NCBI GenBank assembly: GCA_030844565.1 | Contig: JAUUNK010000001.1 | Span: 98,044 to 162,043, forward strand | Origin: Bacteroides ovatus | GTDB taxonomy: Bacteria > Bacteroidota > Bacteroidia > Bacteroidales > Bacteroidaceae | Reading direction: 5' to 3' | DNA: 64,000 bases | Shown: positions 18,745 through 27,322 of the stretch, piece after piece | Numbering within the stretch: position 1 is the first letter of the stretch | Layout: each line of letters opens with the position of its first letter | Made by a program: the position numbers and the translations under genes | Notes under the pieces: model-generated | Seen by the model: the letters and a program-made list of their open reading frames with translations, nothing else | The model's database searches: none | Told to the model about the DNA's origin: nothing

Positions 18745-18837
18745 ATACACCGCAGGACAAACCAAGCCGACGTTTAGAGTCCCTATACCTAAAGCACAGG
18801 ATATGAATACCTTGCGAATACTCGCTTAATCCCCAAT

Positions 18838-18884
18838 ATAAAAACACCCGGATGTTTTAGTACAAAACATCCGGGTGTTTTTAT
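18838..18884. terminator. Perfect hairpin terminator after the alkaline phosphatase gene
   Basis: A 21-bp perfect inverted repeat (core ACACCCGGATGT / ACATCCGGGTGT) around a 5-base loop, with A and T runs at its two edges, so it can terminate in both directions. It lies about 95 bp after the phosphatase stop. Confidence 0.8.
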
Positions 18885-18909
18885 TGAGAACATGGGGGTG
18901 TTGTTTAGC

Positions 18910-18927
18910 AAAACATCCGGGTGTTTT
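18910..18927. repeat. Third copy of the 18-bp terminator arm
   Basis: The 18 bases AAAACATCCGGGTGTTTT repeat the right arm of the hairpin at 18864-18881 exactly, 46 bp further on. The partner on its left (GGGTGTTGTTT) is only partly complementary. The rest of the gap to 19050 holds short repeats of GCAGGCTAT and related GCTATAG words, and no gene that I can see. Confidence 0.6.
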
Positions 18928-19050
18928 GCATTTAATCCTTTGCAGGCTATCTCCCGGCAGGCTATAGTCCAAGTGAAAGAGTGCTATACTCGATCTCCCG
19001 GGTAGCTATAGCCAATTTGCCGGAAGCTATCCCCCCTCTTTCCATCTTCT

Positions 19051-19804
19051 TTAGTCTCCCGCATGGTAGATGCGGATGGTGTTCTTATCCACCGCCACCG
19101 CGTTGCGCACGAGGCTGAAAGCTTGTCCGTTGCCGTTGACGCCGATGTAGTTGTAATATCCTGCATACGAATTTTTCCGAATCTCATATCGTGCGGGTAT
19201 AGAATCCGGCGCGATTGTTGGAGCGTGCCTTGGTGTTCCAACCTATAATCTTGGCGTTATAGGCAGTGGCGGCATCTCTCCAGCGGCGCAAGTCGTGGTA
19301 GCGAGGGGCTTCGAGGGCAAACTTTATCTTACGCTCCAGCTTGATGGCTTCGCGCAGGCTTTCTTTGCTGCCCATCTCGTCGGGGATGCTGGCGCGTTGC
19401 TGGAAGATACCTGTGCGGCATTCGTTAAAGAAATCCACTGTGAAGTCCACGCTGCCGTTGAACAACTGCCCGTCGATACCGATGTCAAACTTCTTGGTTT
19501 TCTCCCAACGCAGGTTCTGGGAGGCTTCCTGGCTTTCGGCTATGTTCTTGTCGCTGTCCCAGATGCCGGCTCCGTTACCTTCGGTCATGGTGGAAAGGAA
19601 GGGGAAACGAATATCCTTGTCGAGACGGTCGTTTCCTACAACACCGTAGGAAGCGCGGAATTTCAGGAAGGTGATAAAAGGTAGACCCTCCGGAATGCCC
19701 GGATGTTTCGCAATATCCTCATCACTGCAACTACAGATGAAGACTAAAGCCAGCAGTAGCCAGCTCTTCCCGCATAGAAAACGTAGAGCAAAGAGAGGAT
19801 ACAA
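19051..19804 (-). pseudogene. Fossil of a SusC/SusD pair, with large deletions and a frameshift
   Basis: One open frame joins pieces of different proteins. Reading on the minus strand: a lipoprotein-signal-like start (LLLALVFICSCSDED), a SusC barrel piece (FLKFRASYGVVGNDR ... LRWEKTKKFDIGIDG), then after EMGSKES a SusD C-terminal piece (FALEAPRYHDLRRWRD). That frame stops near 19184, but the SusD C terminus continues in another frame (RYEIRKNSYAGYYNY ... IRIYHAG) to a TAA at 19051-19053. So a whole susC-susD unit lost most of its length by internal deletion and then shifted frame. The 206-residue frame should not be taken as a functional protein. Confidence 0.85.
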
Positions 19805-19901
19805 ATAGTACAGGGAGGTAAAAGACGGCTCTAGAATTTATTCTGAAGCATGTTGATGGGAAAAGAGCCCTTTCAGCATTTTAACAGAAACGAGATACTA
19901 G

Positions 19902-22900
19902 TTATACGAATTTACTGGGGGAGACTCCATAAAGTTTCTTAAATGCGGTGCTGAAATATTTAGCATCCGGAAAGCCCACCTTCAAAGCGACCTCTTGCAC
20001 GGGCATTTGCTGCCTCAAAAAGTTGGCGGCTTCCTTCATACGTATCAATTTAATGAATTCGTTGGGAGCTTGCCCGGTCAAGGCTTTCAGCTTTTCATAA
20101 AAGAGTGTCCGGCTTAGGGCAAGTTCCCGGCAGAGCTGGTTGATGGTGAAGTCCGGATTAGGGAGATTTTCGATAACCAGGCTTGTACAATGTTCCAGGA
20201 ATTCCTTGTCCAGAGGAGAGAGGAAGTGAATACATTCTTCGTTTTCCTTTTGTTCGTCAGCACCTGGTGACAGGGAGGCGCCGCCGAGAGAACGGGATAA
20301 GAAATACTCGCGCACCATCCTACGGTTTTGCAACACGCCTTTCACTTTGGTCTTTAAGATTTCCGTATCGAAGGGCTTGGTCAGGTAATCGTCCGCTCCG
20401 CTTTCCAACCCTTCGAGGATAGCATCTTTTTCGCTCTTGGCGGTCAACAAGAGCACAGGTATGTGAGAAGTGGCAAAGTCCGACTTAACTCTGCGGCACA
20501 ATTCGTCTCCCTGAATGCCGGGCATCATCACGTCGGAGATAATGAGTTCTACGGAGTTCTCTTTCAGATATTCGAGTGCCGACTCTCCATCGGGTTTATC
20601 GGCAACCGTATACGTGTGCTCAAAGGTCTTTCTCAGATAGAAACGCAGTTCATCATTGTCTTCTACCACCATGATGCGTTCGCGGGAGCTATCCGTTGGC
20701 AGGTTCTCTTCCGCTTGAAACCAGTCGGAGGGTTGGATTGCCGCTGCCACTTCTTCTTTCCGGGGCGGGACGGATACAGCCCTTTCAGGGGAAACAATGT
20801 ATTTAGCCAGATGCCGGTTGCCTTTCCTAAAGGTAAGCGTGAATGACGACCCTTTTCCTTCTACGCTATGGAAAGAGATGTGCCCTTTATGCAGCTTCAT
20901 CAGGCGGCGGGTGAGCAATAAGCCGATGCCGCTACCGGTCTCTTTGGAGTTAACCGCATTCTCGGCACGATAGAAGTTGGAGAAGATATACCGCTGTGCC
21001 TTGCGCGGGATGCCTATCCCGTTGTCTCTCACTTCTATCTCTATCTTCTTTTCTTTCTGCTCCACATTGACGGTAATCTCTCCTCCGGCAGAAGTGTACT
21101 TCACTGCATTCGAGAAAAGATTATCAAATATCTTATCCGCCTTGTCCCTGTCCATCCAGAGGGAGACAGGAACCGGGGGCATCACCAACTGCATCCGTAT
21201 CCGCTTACTTTCGCAAAGCGCACCGAAGCTCAGTATCTTTTCTTCCAAATACGTTTTCAAATCATATTCCGCTACTTGGAGGGCTGCATAGGCAGTATCT
21301 ATCTTCTGGAAATCAAGAAGCTGGGTAATGAGGTTGTGGAGCTTCTCGGTATTCTTGCGGGCTATGTGCAGGAAGTGTTTACCTTCTTCCGACAATCCCT
21401 CCTCCTTGTTCAGGTCGTTCAAAGGCGCCATGATGAGCGTCACCGGCGTGCGGATGTCGTGTGCGGTATTTATAAAGAACTGAATCTTCTCCGAGAAATG
21501 CTTCTTCTCCATCTTGTTGGCAAAAAAGCGCCACACGAAATAGATGATACCTGCCAGCAGGCTAATGTATATCACCCAGGCAAAAGCCGTATTCCAGTAG
21601 GGTTGGGCTATGTGTATGCGGATAGAGCGTTGGTCCAGTTGCTGCCTTCCGTTCTCGCTCATGCTTTCCACTCGGAAAGTGTAGTCTCCCGGCGGGATAT
21701 TAGTGTAGCGCACATTCAGCTCATTGGTAGGGCGGCTCCACCCCGGGTCGAAGCCTTCCAGGAGATAACGATACCGGATGTCCTGCTGATATTGGTAAGA
21801 GACGGAGATAAAAGAGACGAGGAAAGAGTTCTCATTGTATTTCAGCCGGATAGTCTTTCCTTCGTTCAGTGTACGGTTGAAGAGAATCCTCTTCTCTTGT
21901 GTCCGCTCGCGCGACGTTTGAGGAACTTCGAATGAGGTAAATACCAAGGGAGCCTTATAGAATTGCCGGGTAAAGTTTCCCGGATTAAAGCGTACGGCGC
22001 CGTTAGTGCTTCCATACACAAAGTCTCCGTTTCTCAACCGGGTATAAGACATGAAGTTGAACTCATTCGCCAGCCCGTCCAGAAAGCCGATGTTAGTAAT
22101 TGCGGGCGAAGGGGAAAGCGTGATATAGGCAAGCCCTTTGTCGGTGCTCAGCCAGAGATGTCCTTCCCTGTCGGGCATAATACTATATATATAATTGGAA
22201 GGTAGCCCGTCGGCAGTAGAGTATGTGACAGCTTGCCCGGTGTTCAAGTCGAATAGATTGATGCCGCCTCCGTCTGTGCCAAACCACACCTTATCGGCAG
22301 TAGGGAAATACATGGAGTAAATGAAGCTGTTGCTCCGCGTGCCGGCGGCGGAAGGGGAAGAGAAGTATTGCCTGAATATCCCTGTACGCTTGTTGAGCAG
22401 GTAGAAGCCGTTGGCGGTAGCTATTGCCAGGGTGTCTTTGTTCACGCAGGTAATTGAATTGATAAGCATGATACCGTAGGGAACAAAGCTTTCTTCCTTT
22501 CCTGCTTTCGGAGGGATGTACCTCAGAAGCTCGCCATACATGCCTCCCAGCCACATGTCCCCGTCCCCATCCCTCACGATGGAGTAGATGTAGTTGGTGG
22601 TGAGTGTGCCCGGCTGCCCGGCGGTAAGATGTTTGCGGATGCCGCTCCGCTTATGGAGGCAATACACCCCCGTGCCATAACCGCCTGCCCACACATTGCC
22701 GTTGCCATCGTTGCAAAGTGCCAGGAACACGTTTTCTTTGAGGAAATGTTTCCAAAGCCCTTCTTTCTGAAAATGCACGCTGATACCCTGATTTGTGGCA
22801 TACCACACATCTCCGTCGTCATCCTCGAGGATGGCGTTCACGTGGTTGTCCGTCAATGATTGGGGATTCTTATATTCGTGTTGGGTCAGTTCAAAGAAAT

Positions 22901-23915
22901 ACTTCTTGGGGTTGGCGCAGGCAACGCCTCCTGTATAACTTCCTATCCAGAGGTTGGAAGAGCTGTCTTTGCAAAGAGTATAGATGCCGTTTCCTCTCAG
23001 CTTTCCTTCTTCTTCCTGGTTGGCATTGAGGAATATCCACGAGTCGGCGGCATCTCCCGCCACGGCGTAGACGCCTGCGCCGTCTGTGCCCAGCAACAAG
23101 GTGTGTTCGTCATAAGCTATGATAGAACGGTAAGGCAGACGGGGCAGGCGGGTGAGTGCTTCGGCAGATATAAAGTTCTTTGTGCGCACGTCTTGCACTT
23201 TAATTCCTTCGCTGAAAGTGCCTATCCAAAGGTAGGAAGTCGCCGGGTCGTAGAAAGAAGATTGTACATTCAGCCCCGGCAGCAGGGGACGGGCTCCGGC
23301 TTCTTCCCGGCAATCATATTCGTAAAGCCCTTCGGTAGAAGCAATGTACAGCTTCTCTTCGGTGGGAGAATAGAACAAAGAGTTGATGCACTTATATTTT
23401 AATACACTGCACACGCCCACGGTGGCATTATACATGAACAAGCCATTCTTCAGCCCGAACCAAAACCGGTCGGAGGAGTCGATAAACAAATAATTGAGGG
23501 ATGTGTCCTCTTCCGTCAACTCCGCCACGTCCATAGCAAGGACGAAAGTATCCGCCAGAGAATCATACTTGAATATTTTGCCGGCATTGGTATATGCCCA
23601 AAGCGCCCCGTGGGAATCTGCGGTGAGATAGATTATCCGCCCGGCGCCGTCCACTACAATATCTTCTCCAAAGAGACTGTAACTTTTCACACTGCGCCCA
23701 TCGAAGCAATCCACCCCCGATTTAGTGGAAATCCAGATAAATCCTCTCCGGTCTTCGAGGATGGAAAACACGCGTTGGTTGCTTAAGCCTTCTTTAGTGG
23801 TGAGATATTGGTAAGTAAACGAGCGGCTATCCACCGACTTCTTCGATTGGGAGAAAACAGGCAGAGCAGATAACAAGAAGATAGAAAGCAAACAAAGGTA
23901 CAAGGTGTGTCTCAT
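19902..23915 (-). CDS. Hybrid two-component system regulator (HTCS) of PUL 2
   Basis: A 1337-residue one-protein two-component system. In order: signal peptide, two seven-bladed propellers of Reg_prop repeats (DRRGFIWISTKSGV, GDMWLGGMYGEL), a Y_Y_Y domain (YRYLLEGFDPGWSRP), a transmembrane helix near residue 790, histidine kinase with His819 in AHDIRTP, HATPase (DNLFSNAVKY, GIGLLLTRRLM), receiver domain with Asp1128 in ISDVMMPG, and an AraC-type DNA-binding domain at the C terminus (ALKVGFPDAKYFSTAFKKLYG). The periplasmic part binds an oligosaccharide and the AraC domain activates transcription. It is transcribed away from the PUL 2 susC gene; direct repeats in the shared intergenic region are candidate binding sites. 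Confidence 0.95.
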   Translation of the reverse strand: MRHTLYLCLLSIFLLSALPVFSQSKKSVDSRSFTYQYLTTKEGLSNQRVFSILEDRRGFIWISTKSGVDCFDGRSVKSYSLFGEDIVVDGAGRIIYLTADSHGALWAYTNAGKIFKYDSLADTFVLAMDVAELTEEDTSLNYLFIDSSDRFWFGLKNGLFMYNATVGVCSVLKYKCINSLFYSPTEEKLYIASTEGLYEYDCREEAGARPLLPGLNVQSSFYDPATSYLWIGTFSEGIKVQDVRTKNFISAEALTRLPRLPYRSIIAYDEHTLLLGTDGAGVYAVAGDAADSWIFLNANQEEEGKLRGNGIYTLCKDSSSNLWIGSYTGGVACANPKKYFFELTQHEYKNPQSLTDNHVNAILEDDDGDVWYATNQGISVHFQKEGLWKHFLKENVFLALCNDGNGNVWAGGYGTGVYCLHKRSGIRKHLTAGQPGTLTTNYIYSIVRDGDGDMWLGGMYGELLRYIPPKAGKEESFVPYGIMLINSITCVNKDTLAIATANGFYLLNKRTGIFRQYFSSPSAAGTRSNSFIYSMYFPTADKVWFGTDGGGINLFDLNTGQAVTYSTADGLPSNYIYSIMPDREGHLWLSTDKGLAYITLSPSPAITNIGFLDGLANEFNFMSYTRLRNGDFVYGSTNGAVRFNPGNFTRQFYKAPLVFTSFEVPQTSRERTQEKRILFNRTLNEGKTIRLKYNENSFLVSFISVSYQYQQDIRYRYLLEGFDPGWSRPTNELNVRYTNIPPGDYTFRVESMSENGRQQLDQRSIRIHIAQPYWNTAFAWVIYISLLAGIIYFVWRFFANKMEKKHFSEKIQFFINTAHDIRTPVTLIMAPLNDLNKEEGLSEEGKHFLHIARKNTEKLHNLITQLLDFQKIDTAYAALQVAEYDLKTYLEEKILSFGALCESKRIRMQLVMPPVPVSLWMDRDKADKIFDNLFSNAVKYTSAGGEITVNVEQKEKKIEIEVRDNGIGIPRKAQRYIFSNFYRAENAVNSKETGSGIGLLLTRRLMKLHKGHISFHSVEGKGSSFTLTFRKGNRHLAKYIVSPERAVSVPPRKEEVAAAIQPSDWFQAEENLPTDSSRERIMVVEDNDELRFYLRKTFEHTYTVADKPDGESALEYLKENSVELIISDVMMPGIQGDELCRRVKSDFATSHIPVLLLTAKSEKDAILEGLESGADDYLTKPFDTEILKTKVKGVLQNRRMVREYFLSRSLGGASLSPGADEQKENEECIHFLSPLDKEFLEHCTSLVIENLPNPDFTINQLCRELALSRTLFYEKLKALTGQAPNEFIKLIRMKEAANFLRQQMPVQEVALKVGFPDAKYFSTAFKKLYGVSPSKFV

Positions 23916-23948
23916 GGATTCTCAGCACTATCGGATTAGTCCTGCCCG

Positions 23949-23956
23949 CAAAGATA
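23949..23956 (-). promoter_or_regulatory. -7 promoter element of the HTCS gene
   Basis: TATCTTTG on the minus strand, 33 bp before the HTCS ATG, with TTG (minus strand) about 18 bp upstream as a possible -33. It sits inside an imperfect palindrome with arms CCCGCA and TGCGGG. Confidence 0.55.
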
Positions 23957-24025
23957 CATGTATGCGGGAAATACCAAGTAAAATCAAGAGAAAATTATAA
24001 GGAACGCGGGCAGAAAACAGCAAAT

Positions 24026-24064
24026 CCGATAGCTTTCAAACCCATTCCGATAGCTTTCGAACCC
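24026..24064. promoter_or_regulatory. Two 18-bp direct repeats, candidate HTCS operator
   Basis: CCGATAGCTTTCAAACCC and CCGATAGCTTTCGAACCC start 21 bp apart (24026 and 24047), two turns of the helix, and end 20 bp before the -7 element of the PUL 2 susC promoter. Direct repeats at about 21 bp are the usual architecture for AraC-type activators, and the HTCS with its AraC domain is the divergent neighbour. A CTATCGG word at 23928-23934 is an inverted partial match. Confidence 0.6.
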
Positions 24065-24084
24065 TGCGTGAAGGGGTTGCGCCC

Positions 24085-24092
24085 TATATTTG
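24085..24092 (+). promoter_or_regulatory. -7 promoter element of the PUL 2 susC operon
   Basis: TATATTTG is a perfect TAnnTTTG match, 35 bp before the susC ATG. The -33 position is taken by the second direct repeat and shows no TTTG, which fits a promoter that needs an activator. Confidence 0.6.
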
Positions 24093-24127
24093 CGGTGTCA
24101 ATCAATAATCTAATATACATAAGTGAC

Positions 24128-27100
24128 ATGAAAAAACAGTTAACCCTATTTCTCTGGCTATTGCTATTCGTACCTATATACGGATATGCAGGAGACGCAG
24201 TGACCCATCATCAGACAGCACAACAAGCTTCCAAAGTTAAAGGAACAGTGACAGACGAACAAGGCGAACCCCTCATCGGCGCCAGTATTGCCGTAAAAGG
24301 CACTACACAAGGAGTAATCACCGACTTCAACGGACATTTCAGTATCGACGCTTCCCGCAATGCTACATTAATAATAAGCTATGTAGGCTATCGCCCGGAA
24401 GAGATACAAGTGAAAGGGCAATCCAATCTTAAAATCATCCTCAAGGAGGATAGCAAGATTATTGACGAAGTAGTGGTGACGGCACTAGGCATCAAGCGCG
24501 AGCGGAAAGCACTCGGTTATGCGCTCGGCGAAGTAAAAGGCGAAGAACTCGCCAAAGCGAAAGAAACCAACCTCATCAACTCCCTGGCAGGAAAGATACC
24601 CGGCTTGGTTATCAGCCAGACTGCCGGAGGACCTTCCGGCTCATCCAGAGTCATCGTTCGCGGCAGCACGGAAATGACGGGAAACAACCAGCCGCTATAT
24701 GTTGTGGACGGAGTACCCCTGGACAACACCAACTACGGCAGCGCCGGGACCTACGGCGGCTACGACCTTGGAGACGGCATCTCGAGCATCAACCCGGACG
24801 ACATTGAAAGCATGTCGGTATTGAAAGGTCCCGCAGCCTCCGCCTTATACGGTAGCCGCGCTTCCCACGGCGTCATCCTTATCACTACCAAGAAAGCAAA
24901 CACTAAGAAGAAATTCTCGGTAGAACTGAACAGCACCACCACCTTCGAGAAGCAACTGACGAAATGGGACGACGTGCAGTACATCTACGGACAGGGAACC
25001 GGAGGACGCATCAACGGCTCCGACGACCAATACTCGTCCAACAAGAACTGGGGACCGAAAGTAGACCGGGGCTTGCACATGACCTACTTCGACGGAATAA
25101 CCCGCCCCTACGTCATCGTCCCCGACAACATCGACGGATTCTTCCGCACAGGCATGACTACCACTAACACCATCGTAGTGAGCACCGTGAAAGACGACAC
25201 AGGCATCCGCGCCACTTATACGGACATGCGCAACAAAGACATCCTTCCCAACACGAAGATGAGCCGCAACACGCTGAACCTGCGCGCCAACACCACCATC
25301 AACAAGAAAGTGGACCTCGACTTCAAAGTGACCTACACCCGCGAAGACGTAAAGAACCGCCCTGCACTGGCAGACCATCGTGCCAACCCCGCCCGCAACC
25401 TCATGTCCCTGGCAACCACCTACGACCAGAAGTGGCTGCGCGACAACTACAAAGACGCCGACGGCAACTATTACGACTGGAACGGACGCGACGTGTGGAA
25501 CGTCAACCCCTACTGGATTCTCAACGAAATGACGAATGAATCGGGCAAAGACAAGTTTATGGGCTCAGCGCTCGTACGCTACAACGTCAACTCCCACCTG
25601 AAACTGCAAGTGACCGGCGGAGCAGACATCAGTTTCTTCAACTTCCAGGACTATGCAGCTCCCTCTTCTCCCGGCTTCGAACTGGGGCAACTGCAAATCA
25701 GCGACTTCAAGAACAAGATGTACAACGTAGAAGCCCTGGCCATCTACAACAACAGCTACAAGAAATTCGATTACGGCTTCACCCTCGGCGGCAATATATA
25801 TAAGGTGAACAACAAGACACAGATTGTCACCGCCAAAGAGATGCTGATGCGCGACGTGATTGCCCTGCAAAGCTTCGCCAACAAAGAGCTCAAAGAGGGA
25901 AGCTACCGCAAACAGATTAACTCACTGTATGGCTCCGTGAACCTGGCTTACGGTAACTTCGCCTACCTGGATGCCACGCTGCGCGGCGACCATTCCTCCA
26001 CGTTGCCTTCGGGAAACAACACTTACCTCTATCCCTCCGTATCGGGCAGCTTCCTCTTCTCGGAGTTCTTCAAAATCAACCCTTCGATTCTGCCTTACGG
26101 TAAAATCAGGGTATCGTGGGCACAAGTGGGCAGCGACACCGACCCCTACCAACTGGGACTCTCGTATGAACTCTCTTCCAAGAGTTACGCCGGCTACGCC
26201 CTCTCGCAGATTGCCAACACCACCATCCCCAACAAGGACCTGAAACCCACCAAAACCAACTCCGCCGAGGTAGGATTCGAGCTGAAGTTCCTCAAGAACC
26301 GCATCGGGCTGGACTTTACTTACTACACACAAAGCAGCAAGAACCAAATCATGAGGCTCAACACCACCGGCGCCTCCGGATACAACGCCATGCTGATTAA
26401 TGCGGGCGAGATAGAAAATAAAGGAGTGGAAATAGCATTGAACACCCGCCCCATACAGACCAAAGATTTCTCGTGGGACGTAAACGTGAACTTCTCCAAG
26501 AACAGCAACAAAGTGAAAAGACTCGCCTCGGGCATCAAAGAGTTCGAGTTGGAGTCTGCCCGCTGGATTAACGTGAAAGTGGCAGCCGTGGAAGGAGAAA
26601 ACTACGGCTCCATCCTGGGAAAAGACTTCTTGAGAAACGACGCCGGGCAGATTATCGTAGACGCCAACACCGGACTGCCCAAAGTGACGGAAGACCTCAG
26701 AGTACTGGGCAACGCCACCTGGAAATGGACAGGTGGCCTCACAACTAACCTGACATACCGGGACATCTCACTGTCTGCCATCTTCGACATCAAAGTGGGC
26801 GCCGACGTCTACTCCATGTCTTCCCGCTCTTCTTACCTGACAGGCAAAGACAAAGCCACCCTCACAGGACGCGACGCCTGGTATGAATCGGAAGAAAAAC
26901 GCCTCCAGGCAAGAGCCACCGAAAAGAACTGGATACCTACCGGCGGCTATCTTGTAGACGGAGTAGTGGAACAGGAAGACGGAACCTTCGTGAAGAACAC
27001 CAAATACGTAGACCCGGAAAAGTATTGGGCACACATAGCCGACCAGACACCGCTGCCGTTCATCTACGACAACTCTTACGTGAAAGTGCGCGAAATCACC

Positions 27101-27310
27101 CTCGCCTACCGCCTGCCTAAGAAGTGGATACGCAGCATCTTCGACGACATATCCGTATCCTTCGTGGCACGCAACCCGTTCATCATCTATAAGAACGTGC
27201 CCAACATCGACCCCGACTCAAACTATAACAACGGCTCGGGCATGGGACTCGAATACGGCTCACTGCCTTCGCGAAGAAGCTATGGCTTTAATGTCAACGT
27301 AAAATTCTAA
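24128..27310 (+). CDS. SusC/RagA TonB-linked outer-membrane transporter, PUL 2
   Basis: A 1060-residue TonB-dependent transporter. The ATG at 24128 (MKKQLTLFLWLLLF) follows the promoter element; the longer frame from 24068 begins upstream of that element and is rejected. Domains: signal, regulatory-like domain (GTVTDEQGEPLIGASIAVKGT), TonB-box-like segment (IDEVVVTALGIKRE), plug (SINPDDIESMSVLKGPAASALYGSRASHGVILITTKK) and barrel. It should carry the oligosaccharides released by the GH5 into the periplasm. First gene of the PUL 2 operon; susD starts 12 bp after its stop. Confidence 0.95.
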   Translation: MKKQLTLFLWLLLFVPIYGYAGDAVTHHQTAQQASKVKGTVTDEQGEPLIGASIAVKGTTQGVITDFNGHFSIDASRNATLIISYVGYRPEEIQVKGQSNLKIILKEDSKIIDEVVVTALGIKRERKALGYALGEVKGEELAKAKETNLINSLAGKIPGLVISQTAGGPSGSSRVIVRGSTEMTGNNQPLYVVDGVPLDNTNYGSAGTYGGYDLGDGISSINPDDIESMSVLKGPAASALYGSRASHGVILITTKKANTKKKFSVELNSTTTFEKQLTKWDDVQYIYGQGTGGRINGSDDQYSSNKNWGPKVDRGLHMTYFDGITRPYVIVPDNIDGFFRTGMTTTNTIVVSTVKDDTGIRATYTDMRNKDILPNTKMSRNTLNLRANTTINKKVDLDFKVTYTREDVKNRPALADHRANPARNLMSLATTYDQKWLRDNYKDADGNYYDWNGRDVWNVNPYWILNEMTNESGKDKFMGSALVRYNVNSHLKLQVTGGADISFFNFQDYAAPSSPGFELGQLQISDFKNKMYNVEALAIYNNSYKKFDYGFTLGGNIYKVNNKTQIVTAKEMLMRDVIALQSFANKELKEGSYRKQINSLYGSVNLAYGNFAYLDATLRGDHSSTLPSGNNTYLYPSVSGSFLFSEFFKINPSILPYGKIRVSWAQVGSDTDPYQLGLSYELSSKSYAGYALSQIANTTIPNKDLKPTKTNSAEVGFELKFLKNRIGLDFTYYTQSSKNQIMRLNTTGASGYNAMLINAGEIENKGVEIALNTRPIQTKDFSWDVNVNFSKNSNKVKRLASGIKEFELESARWINVKVAAVEGENYGSILGKDFLRNDAGQIIVDANTGLPKVTEDLRVLGNATWKWTGGLTTNLTYRDISLSAIFDIKVGADVYSMSSRSSYLTGKDKATLTGRDAWYESEEKRLQARATEKNWIPTGGYLVDGVVEQEDGTFVKNTKYVDPEKYWAHIADQTPLPFIYDNSYVKVREITLAYRLPKKWIRSIFDDISVSFVARNPFIIYKNVPNIDPDSNYNNGSGMGLEYGSLPSRRSYGFNVNVKF

Positions 27311-27322
27311 CAACAAGCAATC

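Noticed and set aside
19184..19804. The 206-codon frame as a functional lipoprotein
   Set aside because: It is made of SusC and SusD pieces joined by deletions, with the rest of SusD in another frame.
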